From Streptomyces sp. BHT-5-2 (GTDB lineage Bacteria; Actinomycetota; Actinomycetes; Streptomycetales; Streptomycetaceae), in the NCBI RefSeq assembly GCF_019774615.1, contig NZ_CP081496.1, positions 2,914,001-2,978,000 on the forward strand: a stretch of DNA of 64,000 nucleotides, written 5' to 3'. Of the stretch, positions 55,294 through 64,000 are shown piece by piece (position 1 is the first letter of the stretch; every line of letters begins with the position of its first letter). The notes below the pieces were generated by a model. That model searched no databases. It was given only the letters and a program-made list of their open reading frames with translations, and was not told the origin of the DNA. The position numbers and the translations under genes are program-made.

Positions 55294-56535
55294 TCAGGCC
55301 CGTGCGTGCCCCTGGGTCAGCGCCCGTACGCGGTGCCCGGCCAGCCCGAGCGTGCGGCGCACCGCCCGGGAGCGGCGGGTGGCCCGCAGCTCCTCGAAGA
55401 GCCGCAGACAGCGCTCGGCGGCCGGCCCCGGGCCGTGCCGGCGGGCGCTCTCCAGGGCGGCCGCGCCCATGGCCCGGCGGCCCGCCGGGTCCCCGGCCAG
55501 GTCCAGCAGCGCCCCGGCCAGCGCCCGCCCGTCGTCGCACGGCACCAGCACCCCGCCCCCGCCGGCCCGGATCAGCTCGGTGGGGCCCGGAGGGCGGCCG
55601 GTGCCGACGACCGGGACGCCCCGCCGCATCGCCTCGACCAGCGCCGGCCCGGACGTCCCGGCCTCCGCGGCCGACGCGCCGATCGACGCCCCGGCGAACT
55701 CCGCGCCGTCCGCCGTCCGCGGCCCGGCCAGCTCCGCCCGGCCGGTCAGCCCCAGCCCGTCGATCAGGCTGTGCAGCCGGGGGCGCTCCGGGCCCTCGCC
55801 GTGGATCCGCAGCCGCCAGCCGGGGTGCTTGGCGCAGACCGCGGAGAACGCCTCGACCAGCAGGTCGAAGCGCTCGCCGGGGACCAGTCGGCCGGCCGCC
55901 GCGATGGTCCGCGGGCCGCCGTCGGCGCCGGTGCCCCGATCCGGGCCGTCACCCGTCCCGGCCGCGGGCACGACGGGCGGCAGCGCCAGCACCCGCACCC
56001 CGGGCAGCGGCAGCTGCGCCCGCCACCGGGCCGCCGCCGCCTCGCTCGGGGCGACCAGCGCGTCCAACGCCCGGTAGGGGCCGGCGAGTTCGGCCCACAG
56101 TGCGGCGTCGCCGGCGTCGTACCGCAGCGGCTCCTGGGCGATCCGCAGGGCCCGGCGGGGGCCGAAGCGCGCCAGCTGGACGTTGACGCCGGTGCGGGTC
56201 CCGACGAGGACGTCGGCGTCGGTGCCGCGCAGGAACTCCGCCGCCCGCAGCCCGACCAGCCGGCTGTACTGGTGGTGCTGCCCCTCGGCGCGCGGGACGT
56301 CCGGCGCGGGCTCGCCGAACAGCGGGTGCGCCATGTCCTCGCTGCCGATCCGGGTGTCGACCAGCGGCCGCAGCCGCAGCCGCGGGTCCACCGCGCACCG
56401 CGGGACCTCGCGGTGCCGCAGCATCGAGACCAGCTCGACGTCGTGCCGGTCGGCGAGCGCCGCGGCGAGGGCGAGGGTGCCGCGCAGGGCGGGGCCGGCG
56501 GCGTACGCGTTGTGCAGCAGGAGGGTGATCTTCAT
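55294..56535 (-). CDS. Family GT4-like glycosyltransferase
   Basis: 413 aa. Two Rossmann-like halves: N-terminal MKITLLLHNAYAAGP and a middle acceptor domain, then the GT4 donor domain with AAGRLVPGERFDLLVEAF, RIHGEGPERPRLHSLI and the EX7E-like AGTSGPALVEAMRRGVPVVG. Unlike classical GT4, the final motif is degraded in its first Glu surroundings (SAAEAGTSGP keeps one Glu). It is likely to act in the cytoplasm on an envelope glycan; sugar and acceptor are unknown. It diverges from the two-component system at 56773. Confidence 0.85.
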   Translation of the reverse strand: MKITLLLHNAYAAGPALRGTLALAAALADRHDVELVSMLRHREVPRCAVDPRLRLRPLVDTRIGSEDMAHPLFGEPAPDVPRAEGQHHQYSRLVGLRAAEFLRGTDADVLVGTRTGVNVQLARFGPRRALRIAQEPLRYDAGDAALWAELAGPYRALDALVAPSEAAAARWRAQLPLPGVRVLALPPVVPAAGTGDGPDRGTGADGGPRTIAAAGRLVPGERFDLLVEAFSAVCAKHPGWRLRIHGEGPERPRLHSLIDGLGLTGRAELAGPRTADGAEFAGASIGASAAEAGTSGPALVEAMRRGVPVVGTGRPPGPTELIRAGGGGVLVPCDDGRALAGALLDLAGDPAGRRAMGAAALESARRHGPGPAAERCLRLFEELRATRRSRAVRRTLGLAGHRVRALTQGHARA

Positions 56536-56772
56536 GGGGTTGTCTTCCGGGTGTCGCGCGCTGGGGCGCCCGAACCGCGCCCCGGGGGCACCGGACGTCC
56601 GTGCCGCCGGCCGGGCCGGGCCCGCCCGGTCCCGCGGGCGGCCCGTCCGGCACCGGCCACCGTGGCCCCACCGGGTAAGCCGCGGGCGTGCCCCGGGTGA
56701 GAGACCGGTAAGAAAGCGACCGGGGGACCGGCCGCCCGCCGGCCCCGCGAAGCGCCTTGGCAGACTTGCCGG

Positions 56773-57495
<723 letters not shown>

Positions 57496-57498
57496 GGA

Positions 57499-58992
57499 GT
57501 GTCCGGGCGCCGCGATCCGTCCGCCCGGTTGCCGGCGGCCCGGTGGGCCGTACGGCGCCCGGCCTGGTTGCGTGCCCGCAAACCGGCCAGCCTGCGCACC
57601 TCCTTCGCGCTGGCCTTCGCCGTCGGCGCTGCCGGGGTGACCGTCCTCGTCGGCCTCCTCAGCTACGACTCGGCCGCCCGTCTGGTGCGGCTGGACGAGA
57701 AGTCGGTCTTCACCGGGGTCGTCCGGGACCTGCGGGCCCAGGTGCGGGAGCGGCCGCACACCCCGGCCGACTACACCGGCGGCCGCGGCCGCGGTGCCGA
57801 CGGGCCGCGCGACGAACTGACCGGCGCCACCCGCACCGACGTCCAGGTGCTGGCCGCCGACGGCCGGATCGCCGAGGCCGGGCACCCGGCGCTGCCGGTC
57901 GGCGACCGCGCGCGGCACCTCGCCGCCGGACGGAAGGCCGGCGACTGGGAGGAACGGGTCGCGGTCCTCGGCGACACGGAGTACCACGTCGCCACCGTCG
58001 CGCTCGGCGGCGGGCGCGGCGCCGTCCAGGTGGCCCAGGAGTTCAGCGGCACCGAGGACCTGCTCGCCGCGCTCCAGCAGCGCACCGTGCTGCTGGCCGC
58101 CGGGGTGGTCGCGCTGGCCGGGGCCGTCGGCTGGTGGCTGGCCTGCCGGATCACCGGGCGGCTGGTCCGGCTGACCGCGGCCGCCGAGCAGGTCGCCGCG
58201 CACGGCCCGACGGACGTGGCGGTGCCGGTCGCGGGCCGGGACGAGGTCGCCCGGCTCGGCCGGGCCTTCGACGACATGCTGGGCCGGCTGACCACCGCGG
58301 TGCGCGACCAGCAGCGGCTCGTCCAGGACGCCGGACACGAGCTGCGCACCCCGCTGACCTCGCTGCGCACCAACATCTCGCTGCTCAGGCGCTTCGACGA
58401 ACTGCCGCCGGACGCCCGCGAGGAGCTGCTCGCCGACCTGGCCGGCGAGGCCCGCGAACTGACCGACCTGGTCAACGAGCTGGTCGACCTGGCGGCCGGG
58501 CAGCGCGACGACGACCCGCCGTCGGACGTCCGCCTGGCCGAGGTCGCCGAGCGCGCGGCGGCCTCGGCCCGCCGCCGGACCGGCCGCGAGATCACCGTGC
58601 GGTCCGACCGACCGGCGCTGGTCGAGGGCCGCCCGGCCGCCCTGCACCGGGCGGTCGGCAACCTCCTGGAGAACGCCGCCAAGTTCGACCCCGAGGGCAC
58701 CGCGCCCATCGAGGTCGTGGTCACCGGCCCCCGCGTGGAGGTCCTGGACCGCGGCCCGGGCATCGCCGACAGCGACCTTCCCTATGTCTTCGACCGCTTC
58801 TACCGCGCCCCGGCCGCCCGCGGCCTGCCCGGCTCCGGCCTGGGCCTGGCCATCGTCCGGGAGATCGCGACGGCGCACGGCGGCCGCGCCCACGCCGCCA
58901 CCCGCCCCGGCGGCGGCGCCCGACTGGGCTTCACGGTGCGCGCCACGGGCCCGGACGGACCGGACGGGACGGAGGAAACGGCCGGCGGGTGA
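57499..58992 (+). CDS. Sensor histidine kinase (MprB-like)
   Basis: 497 aa. TM1 at about residues 32-54 and TM2 at about 192-212 enclose an extracytoplasmic sensor of about 140 residues; a HAMP region follows. The phospho-acceptor is in QDAGHELRTPLTSLRTNISL, the N-box in NLLENAAKFDP, G1 in VLDRGPGIADS, F-box in FDRFYRA and G2 in GSGLGLAIVRE. It is coupled to the response regulator upstream. The signal is unknown, but the family usually senses envelope stress. Confidence 0.95.
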   Translation: MSGRRDPSARLPAARWAVRRPAWLRARKPASLRTSFALAFAVGAAGVTVLVGLLSYDSAARLVRLDEKSVFTGVVRDLRAQVRERPHTPADYTGGRGRGADGPRDELTGATRTDVQVLAADGRIAEAGHPALPVGDRARHLAAGRKAGDWEERVAVLGDTEYHVATVALGGGRGAVQVAQEFSGTEDLLAALQQRTVLLAAGVVALAGAVGWWLACRITGRLVRLTAAAEQVAAHGPTDVAVPVAGRDEVARLGRAFDDMLGRLTTAVRDQQRLVQDAGHELRTPLTSLRTNISLLRRFDELPPDAREELLADLAGEARELTDLVNELVDLAAGQRDDDPPSDVRLAEVAERAAASARRRTGREITVRSDRPALVEGRPAALHRAVGNLLENAAKFDPEGTAPIEVVVTGPRVEVLDRGPGIADSDLPYVFDRFYRAPAARGLPGSGLGLAIVREIATAHGGRAHAATRPGGGARLGFTVRATGPDGPDGTEETAGG

Positions 58993-59050
58993 CCGGGGGG
59001 CCGGGCGTGGCAGCACGCTCCCGCCTGCCGTCAGAAGCGCCCTAAGCGCC

Positions 59051-60013
59051 CTAGCGGCCCGTCGCTTCCCCCTGGGCCGATTCCACCGTGCGGTGGAGGT
59101 CGGCCGCGGCGTCCACCGCGCCGGCCGCGGAGAAGCTGACGCAGGCCAGCAGGGTGGCGGCTATCAGCCGGTGGCCGACCGGTGCGGCGCGGCCGCGGGG
59201 GCGGTCCGCCGGGCGGTCGGGGGTCAGCAGGGCGGCGACCCGGCGGGGCACCGGGCCGGCCGTCGCGGCGAGCACCGTGCTCGGGCGGGGCGCGGCCGCG
59301 GGGTGCGTGTGCGCGGCCAGCGCGGCGCGGCCGATGGCCCGGGCGGTGACCTGCCGGTCGCCCACCCGGGAGGCGGCGGACTCGTCGGCCCAGCGCTCCA
59401 GCGCGTACGCCAGCGGGGAGCGCAGGCCGCGGAGCAGCGGGTGGCAGGCCGCGGCCAGTGCGGCGGTCAGCAGGAAGAGGTGGTGGCGGCCTGCGAGATG
59501 GGCGCGCTCGTGGGCGAACAGCGCCTCGCGCTCGGCCGACGGCAGCGCCCGCAGCATGCCGGCGGTGACCACCACCCGGCCCGGCCGGCCCGGGAGGGCG
59601 TAGGCGTCGGGCCCCGCGTCGGGCAGGACGCACAGGTCGCCGGCCCGGCCGTGGGCGTCGGCGGCGCGCCGGGCCGCGCGCAGCTCGGTGCGGTGGCGCA
59701 GGGCGCGGCGGGCGACCGCGCACGCGCCGCCGGCCAGCAGCGCGCCGGCGATCGGGGCGGCCGGGACCGTCACCACCGCGTCGGTGCCCGGCAGCGCCCG
59801 CTCCAGATGGCCGAAGGCCGCGACCGGCGGCAGCCGCAGCGCCCCGGCGACCGTCAGCAGCCCCAGGGCCGCGGCCGTGCAGGCGGCCAGCACGGCGGCG
59901 CAGCCGGCCAGCAGCCAGGCCGCGGCGCGCGGCGGCAGCGACTCGGCCAGCCGGCGGGCGGTCGGCACGGCCAGCAGCGGCACCAGCAGCGGGATCCAGA
60001 CCGCGAAGATCAT
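59051..60013 (-). CDS. M56 (BlaR1/MecR1-type) membrane metalloprotease
   Basis: 320 aa. Several hydrophobic helices (about 2-20, 35-60, 80-100, 150-170, 285-305) surround a zinc protease domain with HERAH in LFAHERAHLAG and a downstream Glu in ERWADESAASR. It has no C-terminal penicillin-binding sensor, so it is the short form common in actinobacteria. It probably cleaves the BlaI-type repressor encoded just upstream (ATGA overlap) when triggered. Confidence 0.9.
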   Translation of the reverse strand: MIFAVWIPLLVPLLAVPTARRLAESLPPRAAAWLLAGCAAVLAACTAAALGLLTVAGALRLPPVAAFGHLERALPGTDAVVTVPAAPIAGALLAGGACAVARRALRHRTELRAARRAADAHGRAGDLCVLPDAGPDAYALPGRPGRVVVTAGMLRALPSAEREALFAHERAHLAGRHHLFLLTAALAAACHPLLRGLRSPLAYALERWADESAASRVGDRQVTARAIGRAALAAHTHPAAAPRPSTVLAATAGPVPRRVAALLTPDRPADRPRGRAAPVGHRLIAATLLACVSFSAAGAVDAAADLHRTVESAQGEATGR

Positions 60014-60441
60014 GGCGTCGTCCCGGAACCGGAACCGGGGCCGGGCCGGGAACCGGGGAGCCGGCCGGGCCCGTCCGCCTGGTCCAGCAGCGAGCGGAGC
60101 AGGCGCTCGTCCTCGGTGGTCAGCTCGGAGACGAAGCGGGCGAGCGCGGTGGTGCGGTCGTCCTGCTTGTCCAGCTCGCTGCGCATCCGGCGGGCGGTCA
60201 GGCCGGCGGAGTCGTGTATCGGCGAGTAGGCGAAGCCGCGGCCGGCCCGGGTGCGGGAGACCGCGCCCTTGTCGTGCAGCCGGCTGAGGATGGTGGTGAC
60301 GGTCGTACGGGCGAGCTCGCCGCCCAGCTCGCCCTGCACCTCGGCGGGCGTCAGCGGTCCCTCGGCCGTCCACAGCGCCGCCAGCACGCTCGCCTCCAGC
60401 TCGCCGGCGGGGCGGCGGGCCGCGGGGGATGTCTCCGACAT
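60010..60441 (-). CDS. BlaI/MecI-family transcriptional repressor
   Basis: 143 aa. Winged helix at about residues 10-75 (LEASVLAALWTAEGPLTPAEV, TTVTTILSRLHDKGAVSR) followed by the dimerisation helix with the protease-sensitive region (LDKQDDRTTALARFVSELTTEDERLLRSLLDQ) and a Pro/Gly tail. The start ATG 60441 has GGAGGG. Two inverted repeats of BlaI type lie 26-60 bp upstream, so it should repress itself, M56 and perhaps the divergent dedA unit. Confidence 0.94.
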   Translation of the reverse strand: MSETSPAARRPAGELEASVLAALWTAEGPLTPAEVQGELGGELARTTVTTILSRLHDKGAVSRTRAGRGFAYSPIHDSAGLTARRMRSELDKQDDRTTALARFVSELTTEDERLLRSLLDQADGPGRLPGSRPGPGSGSGTTP

Positions 60442-60466
60442 GGAACGCCCTCCACCCTTTCGTCGT

Positions 60467-60501
60467 CTACAGTTCCGTAGGCCGTCTACGTGGCTGTAGA
60501 C
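60467..60501. promoter_or_regulatory. Two BlaI-type operators
   Basis: CTAC-AGTTCC-GTAG (60467-60480) and GTCTAC-GTGGCT-GTAGAC (60484-60501, perfect 6-bp arms). CTACA/TGTAG half-sites are the core recognised by BlaI/MecI proteins. They lie between blaI and the divergent dedA gene, suited to control both. Confidence 0.7.
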
Positions 60502-60555
60502 GGTCGGGCCCGTCGCTCGGCAGGCCCGCAACCCATTATGGGAGGGGCCACCGAC

Positions 60556-61281
60556 ATGGCCGTAGCGGCCGCTGCACTGTCCGCCACCGCCGTCACACAG
60601 GCGGTCAACGTCCTCGACGCGGGCTCGCTGCTCGCCGCCTTCGGCGCGCTCGGCGTCGCCGTCGTCCTCTTCGCCGAGACCGGCCTGCTGGTCGGCTTCT
60701 TCCTGCCCGGCGACTCCCTGCTGTTCACCGCCGGACTGCTGTGCGCGCCCGGCGTCGGCGGCGCCGTCCACCTCGCGCTGCCGCAGGTCCTGGCCGCCGC
60801 GGCCGTCGGTACCCTCGCCGGCTCGCAGACCGGCTACTGGATCGGCCGCCGCGGCGGCCGGGCGCTGCTCGCCGAGGGCCGCTCCCGCAAGCTCCGCGAG
60901 GGCGCCGCCCGCGCCGAGGAGTACCTGGCCCGCTACGGCCACGCCAAGGCGATCGTCCTGGCCCGCTTCGTGCCGATCGTCCGCACCGTGCTCAACCCGC
61001 TCGCCGGCGCCCTCAACGTGCCGGCCCGCACCTTCGCCCTGTGGCAGGCCGTCGGCGGCCTGGGCTGGACGATCGGCCTCACCCTCGCCGGATACGCCCT
61101 GGGCTCCTCGGTGCCCAACGTCGACCGGTATCTGCTGCCGGTCGTCGCCCTGGTCGTCCTGGTCTCGCTGGCCCCGATCGCGCTGGAGGTGCTCCGCTCG
61201 CGCGCCGGGCGCCCGGCGCGCGAGCCGGCCGCGGAACCCGGTGATGCGCCGGATCACGCCTCCGCGCCACCGGCACCCTGA
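60556..61281 (+). CDS. DedA-family membrane protein
   Basis: 241 aa polytopic protein. The family core is clear: ETGLLVGFFLPGDSLLFTAG in the first re-entrant region, QTGYWIGRRGG, and the conserved ARFVPIVRTVLNPLAGALNV with both essential Arg residues. Four to five helices follow. Some DedA proteins (UptA) return undecaprenyl phosphate to the cytoplasmic face, which fits the PAP2 genes downstream (inference). GGGAGGGG 8 bp before ATG 60556 sets the start; an ATG at 60538 is less likely. Confidence 0.92.
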   Translation: MAVAAAALSATAVTQAVNVLDAGSLLAAFGALGVAVVLFAETGLLVGFFLPGDSLLFTAGLLCAPGVGGAVHLALPQVLAAAAVGTLAGSQTGYWIGRRGGRALLAEGRSRKLREGAARAEEYLARYGHAKAIVLARFVPIVRTVLNPLAGALNVPARTFALWQAVGGLGWTIGLTLAGYALGSSVPNVDRYLLPVVALVVLVSLAPIALEVLRSRAGRPAREPAAEPGDAPDHASAPPAP

Positions 61282-61386
61282 CCGACCCGGCACACTTGCT
61301 GGAGCACAACGTCGGCCGGCGCACCACGCGGGCCGCCCGACATCCGGCCCACGCACCATGCGCCCATCCGCCAAGGAGTAAGCCCA

Positions 61387-62046
61387 GTGACCGACCTCGC
61401 CTTCGGCGGAGCCTCGATCGACGGCGGCCTGTACACCTCAGTGACCGGCTTCGCCCAGGACATGCCGCACTTCCTCAACGTCCTGGTCTCCTACTGGACC
61501 GACCTCGGACTGGGGGTCTTCGCGCTGATGATGCTGGTCGCCTGGTGGCGTGCCCGGCAGCGGCTCGGCGGCAGCTCCCGCCGCCGACTGGCGCGCGGCG
61601 AGGGCCGGCACACGCCGGCCGTGACGATGGCGATGGCGCTGGCCGTCCCGGTCGTCGTCGTGCTGGCCTACGTCGCCAACGACGTGGTCAAGGCCTTCTT
61701 CCACGAGCAGCGGCCCTGCCAGACCCTGCACGACGTGGTCACCGTCGAGCCGTGCCCGGGGCTGGGCGACTGGTCCTTCCCCAGCAACCACTCGGCCATC
61801 GCCGCCTCCGCGGCGATCGCACTGCTGCTCCTCGATCGCCGGATCGGCGCCCTCGCCGTCCCGGCCGCGCTCCTGATGGGCGCCTCCCGGGTCTGGGTCG
61901 GCGCCCACTACCCGCACGACGTCGTCGTCGGCCTGGTCGTCGGCTCCCTGGTCGCCGCGGTCCTCATGCCGCTCGCCCGGCGCGCCGCACCGCTCGTCGA
62001 ACGCGTCCGGGAGACCCCGCTGCGCCCGTTGGTCGCCACCCGGTGA
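61387..62046 (+). CDS. PAP2-family membrane phosphatase 1
   Basis: 219 aa with about five to six helices. The three lipid-phosphatase motifs are intact: KAFFHEQRP (C1), SFPSNHSA (C2, catalytic His) and SRVWVGAHYPHD (C3, nucleophile His and Asp). Likely substrates are undecaprenyl diphosphate or phosphatidate. The GTG 61387 start has AAGGAG. It overlaps the second PAP2 gene by GTGA. The gap of 105 bp after dedA shows no terminator, so the three genes are probably one unit. Confidence 0.92.
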   Translation: MTDLAFGGASIDGGLYTSVTGFAQDMPHFLNVLVSYWTDLGLGVFALMMLVAWWRARQRLGGSSRRRLARGEGRHTPAVTMAMALAVPVVVVLAYVANDVVKAFFHEQRPCQTLHDVVTVEPCPGLGDWSFPSNHSAIAASAAIALLLLDRRIGALAVPAALLMGASRVWVGAHYPHDVVVGLVVGSLVAAVLMPLARRAAPLVERVRETPLRPLVATR

Positions 62047-62795
62047 CGCCGCCGGGGGCGCCGCCGGAGCGGGCCCCCGGCCCACCGTGCGACGGCGCGC
62101 GCCCGGCGCCCGGCCGCGGCCCGCGCCTCGGCGCGCCCCCCGGCCGCCTCCTCGCCCTCGCGGCGCTCCCCGCCGCCCTGTTCGCCGCCGCGGCCGTCAC
62201 CACGGCCGTGCGGCACGGTGCCCCGCTCGCGTTCGAACGGGCCGCCCTGCACTGGTCCACCGCCCACCACGGCGAGCCGCTGCGCTCCCTGGCGGGCGCC
62301 CTGACCGCCACCGGCACCGGCGCCGTCCCCTACCTGATGGCGCTCCTCGCCGGCCTCCTGGCCGGCCGCGGCACCCCCGGCCGGATCCGCGCGGCGGCCT
62401 GCGCGCTGCTCGTGCTCGCCGCCGGCCAGGCCGTCCGCGGCGGCCTGATGGAACTCCTGGCCCGGCCCCGCCCACCGCGGGCCGACTGGGCCGGGTACGC
62501 CTCCGGGTACTCCTTCCCCTCCGGCCACGCCACCACCGCCGCGCTGGCCGCCGGCATCCTGGCCTGGGGTGTGCTGCGCCGGACCCGCCCCGGCGCCGGC
62601 CGGTTCCGGTGCGCCCTGCTCGCCCTCTGGGCCGTCGGCGTCGGCCTGACCCGCGTCTGTCTGAGCGTCCACTGGGCCGGCGACGTCCTGGCCGGCTGGC
62701 TGCTGGCCGCCGCCCTGCTGCCGCTCGCGCTGCTCCTCGACCCCCTGGCGATCCCGCGCCGGCCGGTCCCCGCAGGACCTCCGCCCAGGGCTTGA
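62043..62795 (+). CDS. PAP2-family membrane phosphatase 2, altered C1 motif
   Basis: 250 aa. After a Pro/Arg-rich cytoplasmic leader (about 1-35) come about five helices. C2 (YSFPSGHATT) and C3 (TRVCLSVHWAGD, with Thr for the usual Ser) are present. In C1 the region before RPRPP (GGLMELLARPRPP) lacks the normal Lys seven residues before RP. Activity may be reduced or the substrate different. It starts at a GTG overlapping the stop of phosphatase 1 and has no ribosome site of its own, so coupling is likely. Confidence 0.88.
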   Translation: MTPPGAPPERAPGPPCDGARPAPGRGPRLGAPPGRLLALAALPAALFAAAAVTTAVRHGAPLAFERAALHWSTAHHGEPLRSLAGALTATGTGAVPYLMALLAGLLAGRGTPGRIRAAACALLVLAAGQAVRGGLMELLARPRPPRADWAGYASGYSFPSGHATTAALAAGILAWGVLRRTRPGAGRFRCALLALWAVGVGLTRVCLSVHWAGDVLAGWLLAAALLPLALLLDPLAIPRRPVPAGPPPRA

Positions 62796-62947
62796 CCATG
62801 ATTGGCCGACGAACTCCCCAGGTCTTCGCCAAGGCCGCATGGACCCCCACCGGGCCGAGCACCACTGTCCTGGGCACCGGTGAGCGCGCCCGACCGCCGC
62901 TGGTGCCGCGCCCGCATCCGTACCCGCGCAGCACCAGGGGGACCGCC

Positions 62948-63235
62948 ATGAAACAGCAGATCAGCGCCCCGCCCACGCTCCGCCCGGCCGGCGCCCGCGG
63001 CCGCTGCCCGGCCGCCGCGGCCGCCGATCCCACCCCGTGCGACGGCCCGCCCGACACCGCCACCCTCGTCGACCGGCACGGCCGCGAGGTGGCCGGCTGC
63101 GTCCGCCACTGCGCCCGCCTCCTCCCCGGCCTCGACGGCGGCCGCGTCCACCCCTTCGTCCCCGCCCCGCAGGCCCTGGACATCTACTTCCGCGCCTGCG
63201 AACTCCCGCCGTTCGCCTGGGAGATCGGCCGCTGA
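62948..63235 (+). CDS. Small Cys-rich hypothetical protein
   Basis: 95 aa. A Pro/Ala-rich start is followed by spaced cysteines ([22 protein letters not shown]) in a pattern like the small Zn-ribbon proteins common in Streptomyces (CxC ... GREVxGCxxH). One usual His position is Cys here. The end ([16 protein letters not shown]) is distinctive. ATG 62948 has AGGGGGA upstream. The function is unknown. Confidence 0.65.
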   Translation: MKQQISAPPTLRPAGARGRCPAAAAADPTPCDGPPDTATLVDRHGREVAGCVRHCARLLPGLDGGRVHPFVPAPQALDIYFRACELPPFAWEIGR

Positions 63236-63255
63236 CGACGCCGGCACACGCAGAC

Positions 63256-63297
63256 GCCCCGGGCGCCGGCGAGACGCTGCTCGTCGGCGCACGGGGC
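63256..63297. terminator. Bidirectional hairpin before sdaA
   Basis: An 18-bp stem with two mismatches (GCCCCG-GCGCCG-CGAG arms) and a 6-base loop, between the convergent small gene and sdaA. Confidence 0.7.
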
Positions 63298-63323
63298 GCG
63301 GGGCGGGGGAGTCCGGGCGGGAC

Positions 63324-64000
<677 letters not shown>

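Overview
The window is Streptomyces-type chromosomal DNA: very high GC (judged by eye), G/C-rich third codon positions, many GTG starts, purine-rich ribosome sites and a gene set typical of the genus. The pyk-ackA-pta-pfkA block, the DUF6230/DUF6114 operon and the glgB-mak-treS-glgE cluster all match conserved core-region neighbourhoods that I know from S. coelicolor (from memory, not searched). I found no tRNA, rRNA, CRISPR array, insertion sequence or phage. Both window edges cut a gene.

Layout. 1-2.7 kb: an OmpR-type response regulator (cut by the left edge) diverges from a coupled murG paralogue and a nucleotide-sugar 4,6-dehydratase, with a long dyad between them. 2.7-8.1 kb: a TetR repressor diverges from a thioredoxin-TPR (CnoX/YbbN-like) protein, followed by a three-gene envelope operon (DUF6230, DUF6114, Ser/Pro-rich secreted protein). 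8.1-14.4 kb: pyruvate kinase and the acetate switch pta-ackA, with pfkA divergent. 14.4-20 kb: a secreted protein of unknown function, a MacB/FtsX-type ABC transporter and an HTH regulator. 20.1-21 kb: the remnant of a sugar ABC operon, deleted so that a binding-protein stub abuts a MalG stub. 21-25 kb: a CitA/CitB-type two-component system and its likely target dctA. 25-33 kb: the GlgE pathway for alpha-glucan made from trehalose. 33.6-39.4 kb: two tandem M4 metalloproteases sharing a conserved promoter module, and a trypsin-like lipoprotein. 39.5-45.9 kb: a heterodimeric ABC exporter and glgX.

46-64 kb: two tandem L,D-transpeptidases, an enoyl-CoA hydratase, a regulatory ATPase, a small secreted protein with a DsbA/CcdA thiol-redox pair, nadE, a GH25 lysozyme-like protein, a glycosyltransferase and an OmpR/histidine-kinase pair. 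Then come a BlaI/M56 (BlaR1-like) pair divergent from DedA plus two PAP2 phosphatases, a small cysteine-rich protein and L-serine dehydratase (cut by the right edge).

Working together. Two themes dominate. One is central carbon and storage: glycolysis (pfkA, pyk), acetate overflow (pta-ackA), C4-dicarboxylate uptake (dctA) and alpha-glucan turnover (glgE, treS, mak, glgB, glgX). The other is the cell envelope: a MurG paralogue, Ldts, GH25, DedA/PAP2, BlaI/M56, DsbA/CcdA and secreted proteases. The most promising little-described items are the DUF6230/DUF6114 operon, whose first and third products appear to share a domain; the promoter module common to the two M4 genes; and the BlaI-type operators facing a DedA-PAP2-PAP2 set that could serve undecaprenyl-phosphate recycling.
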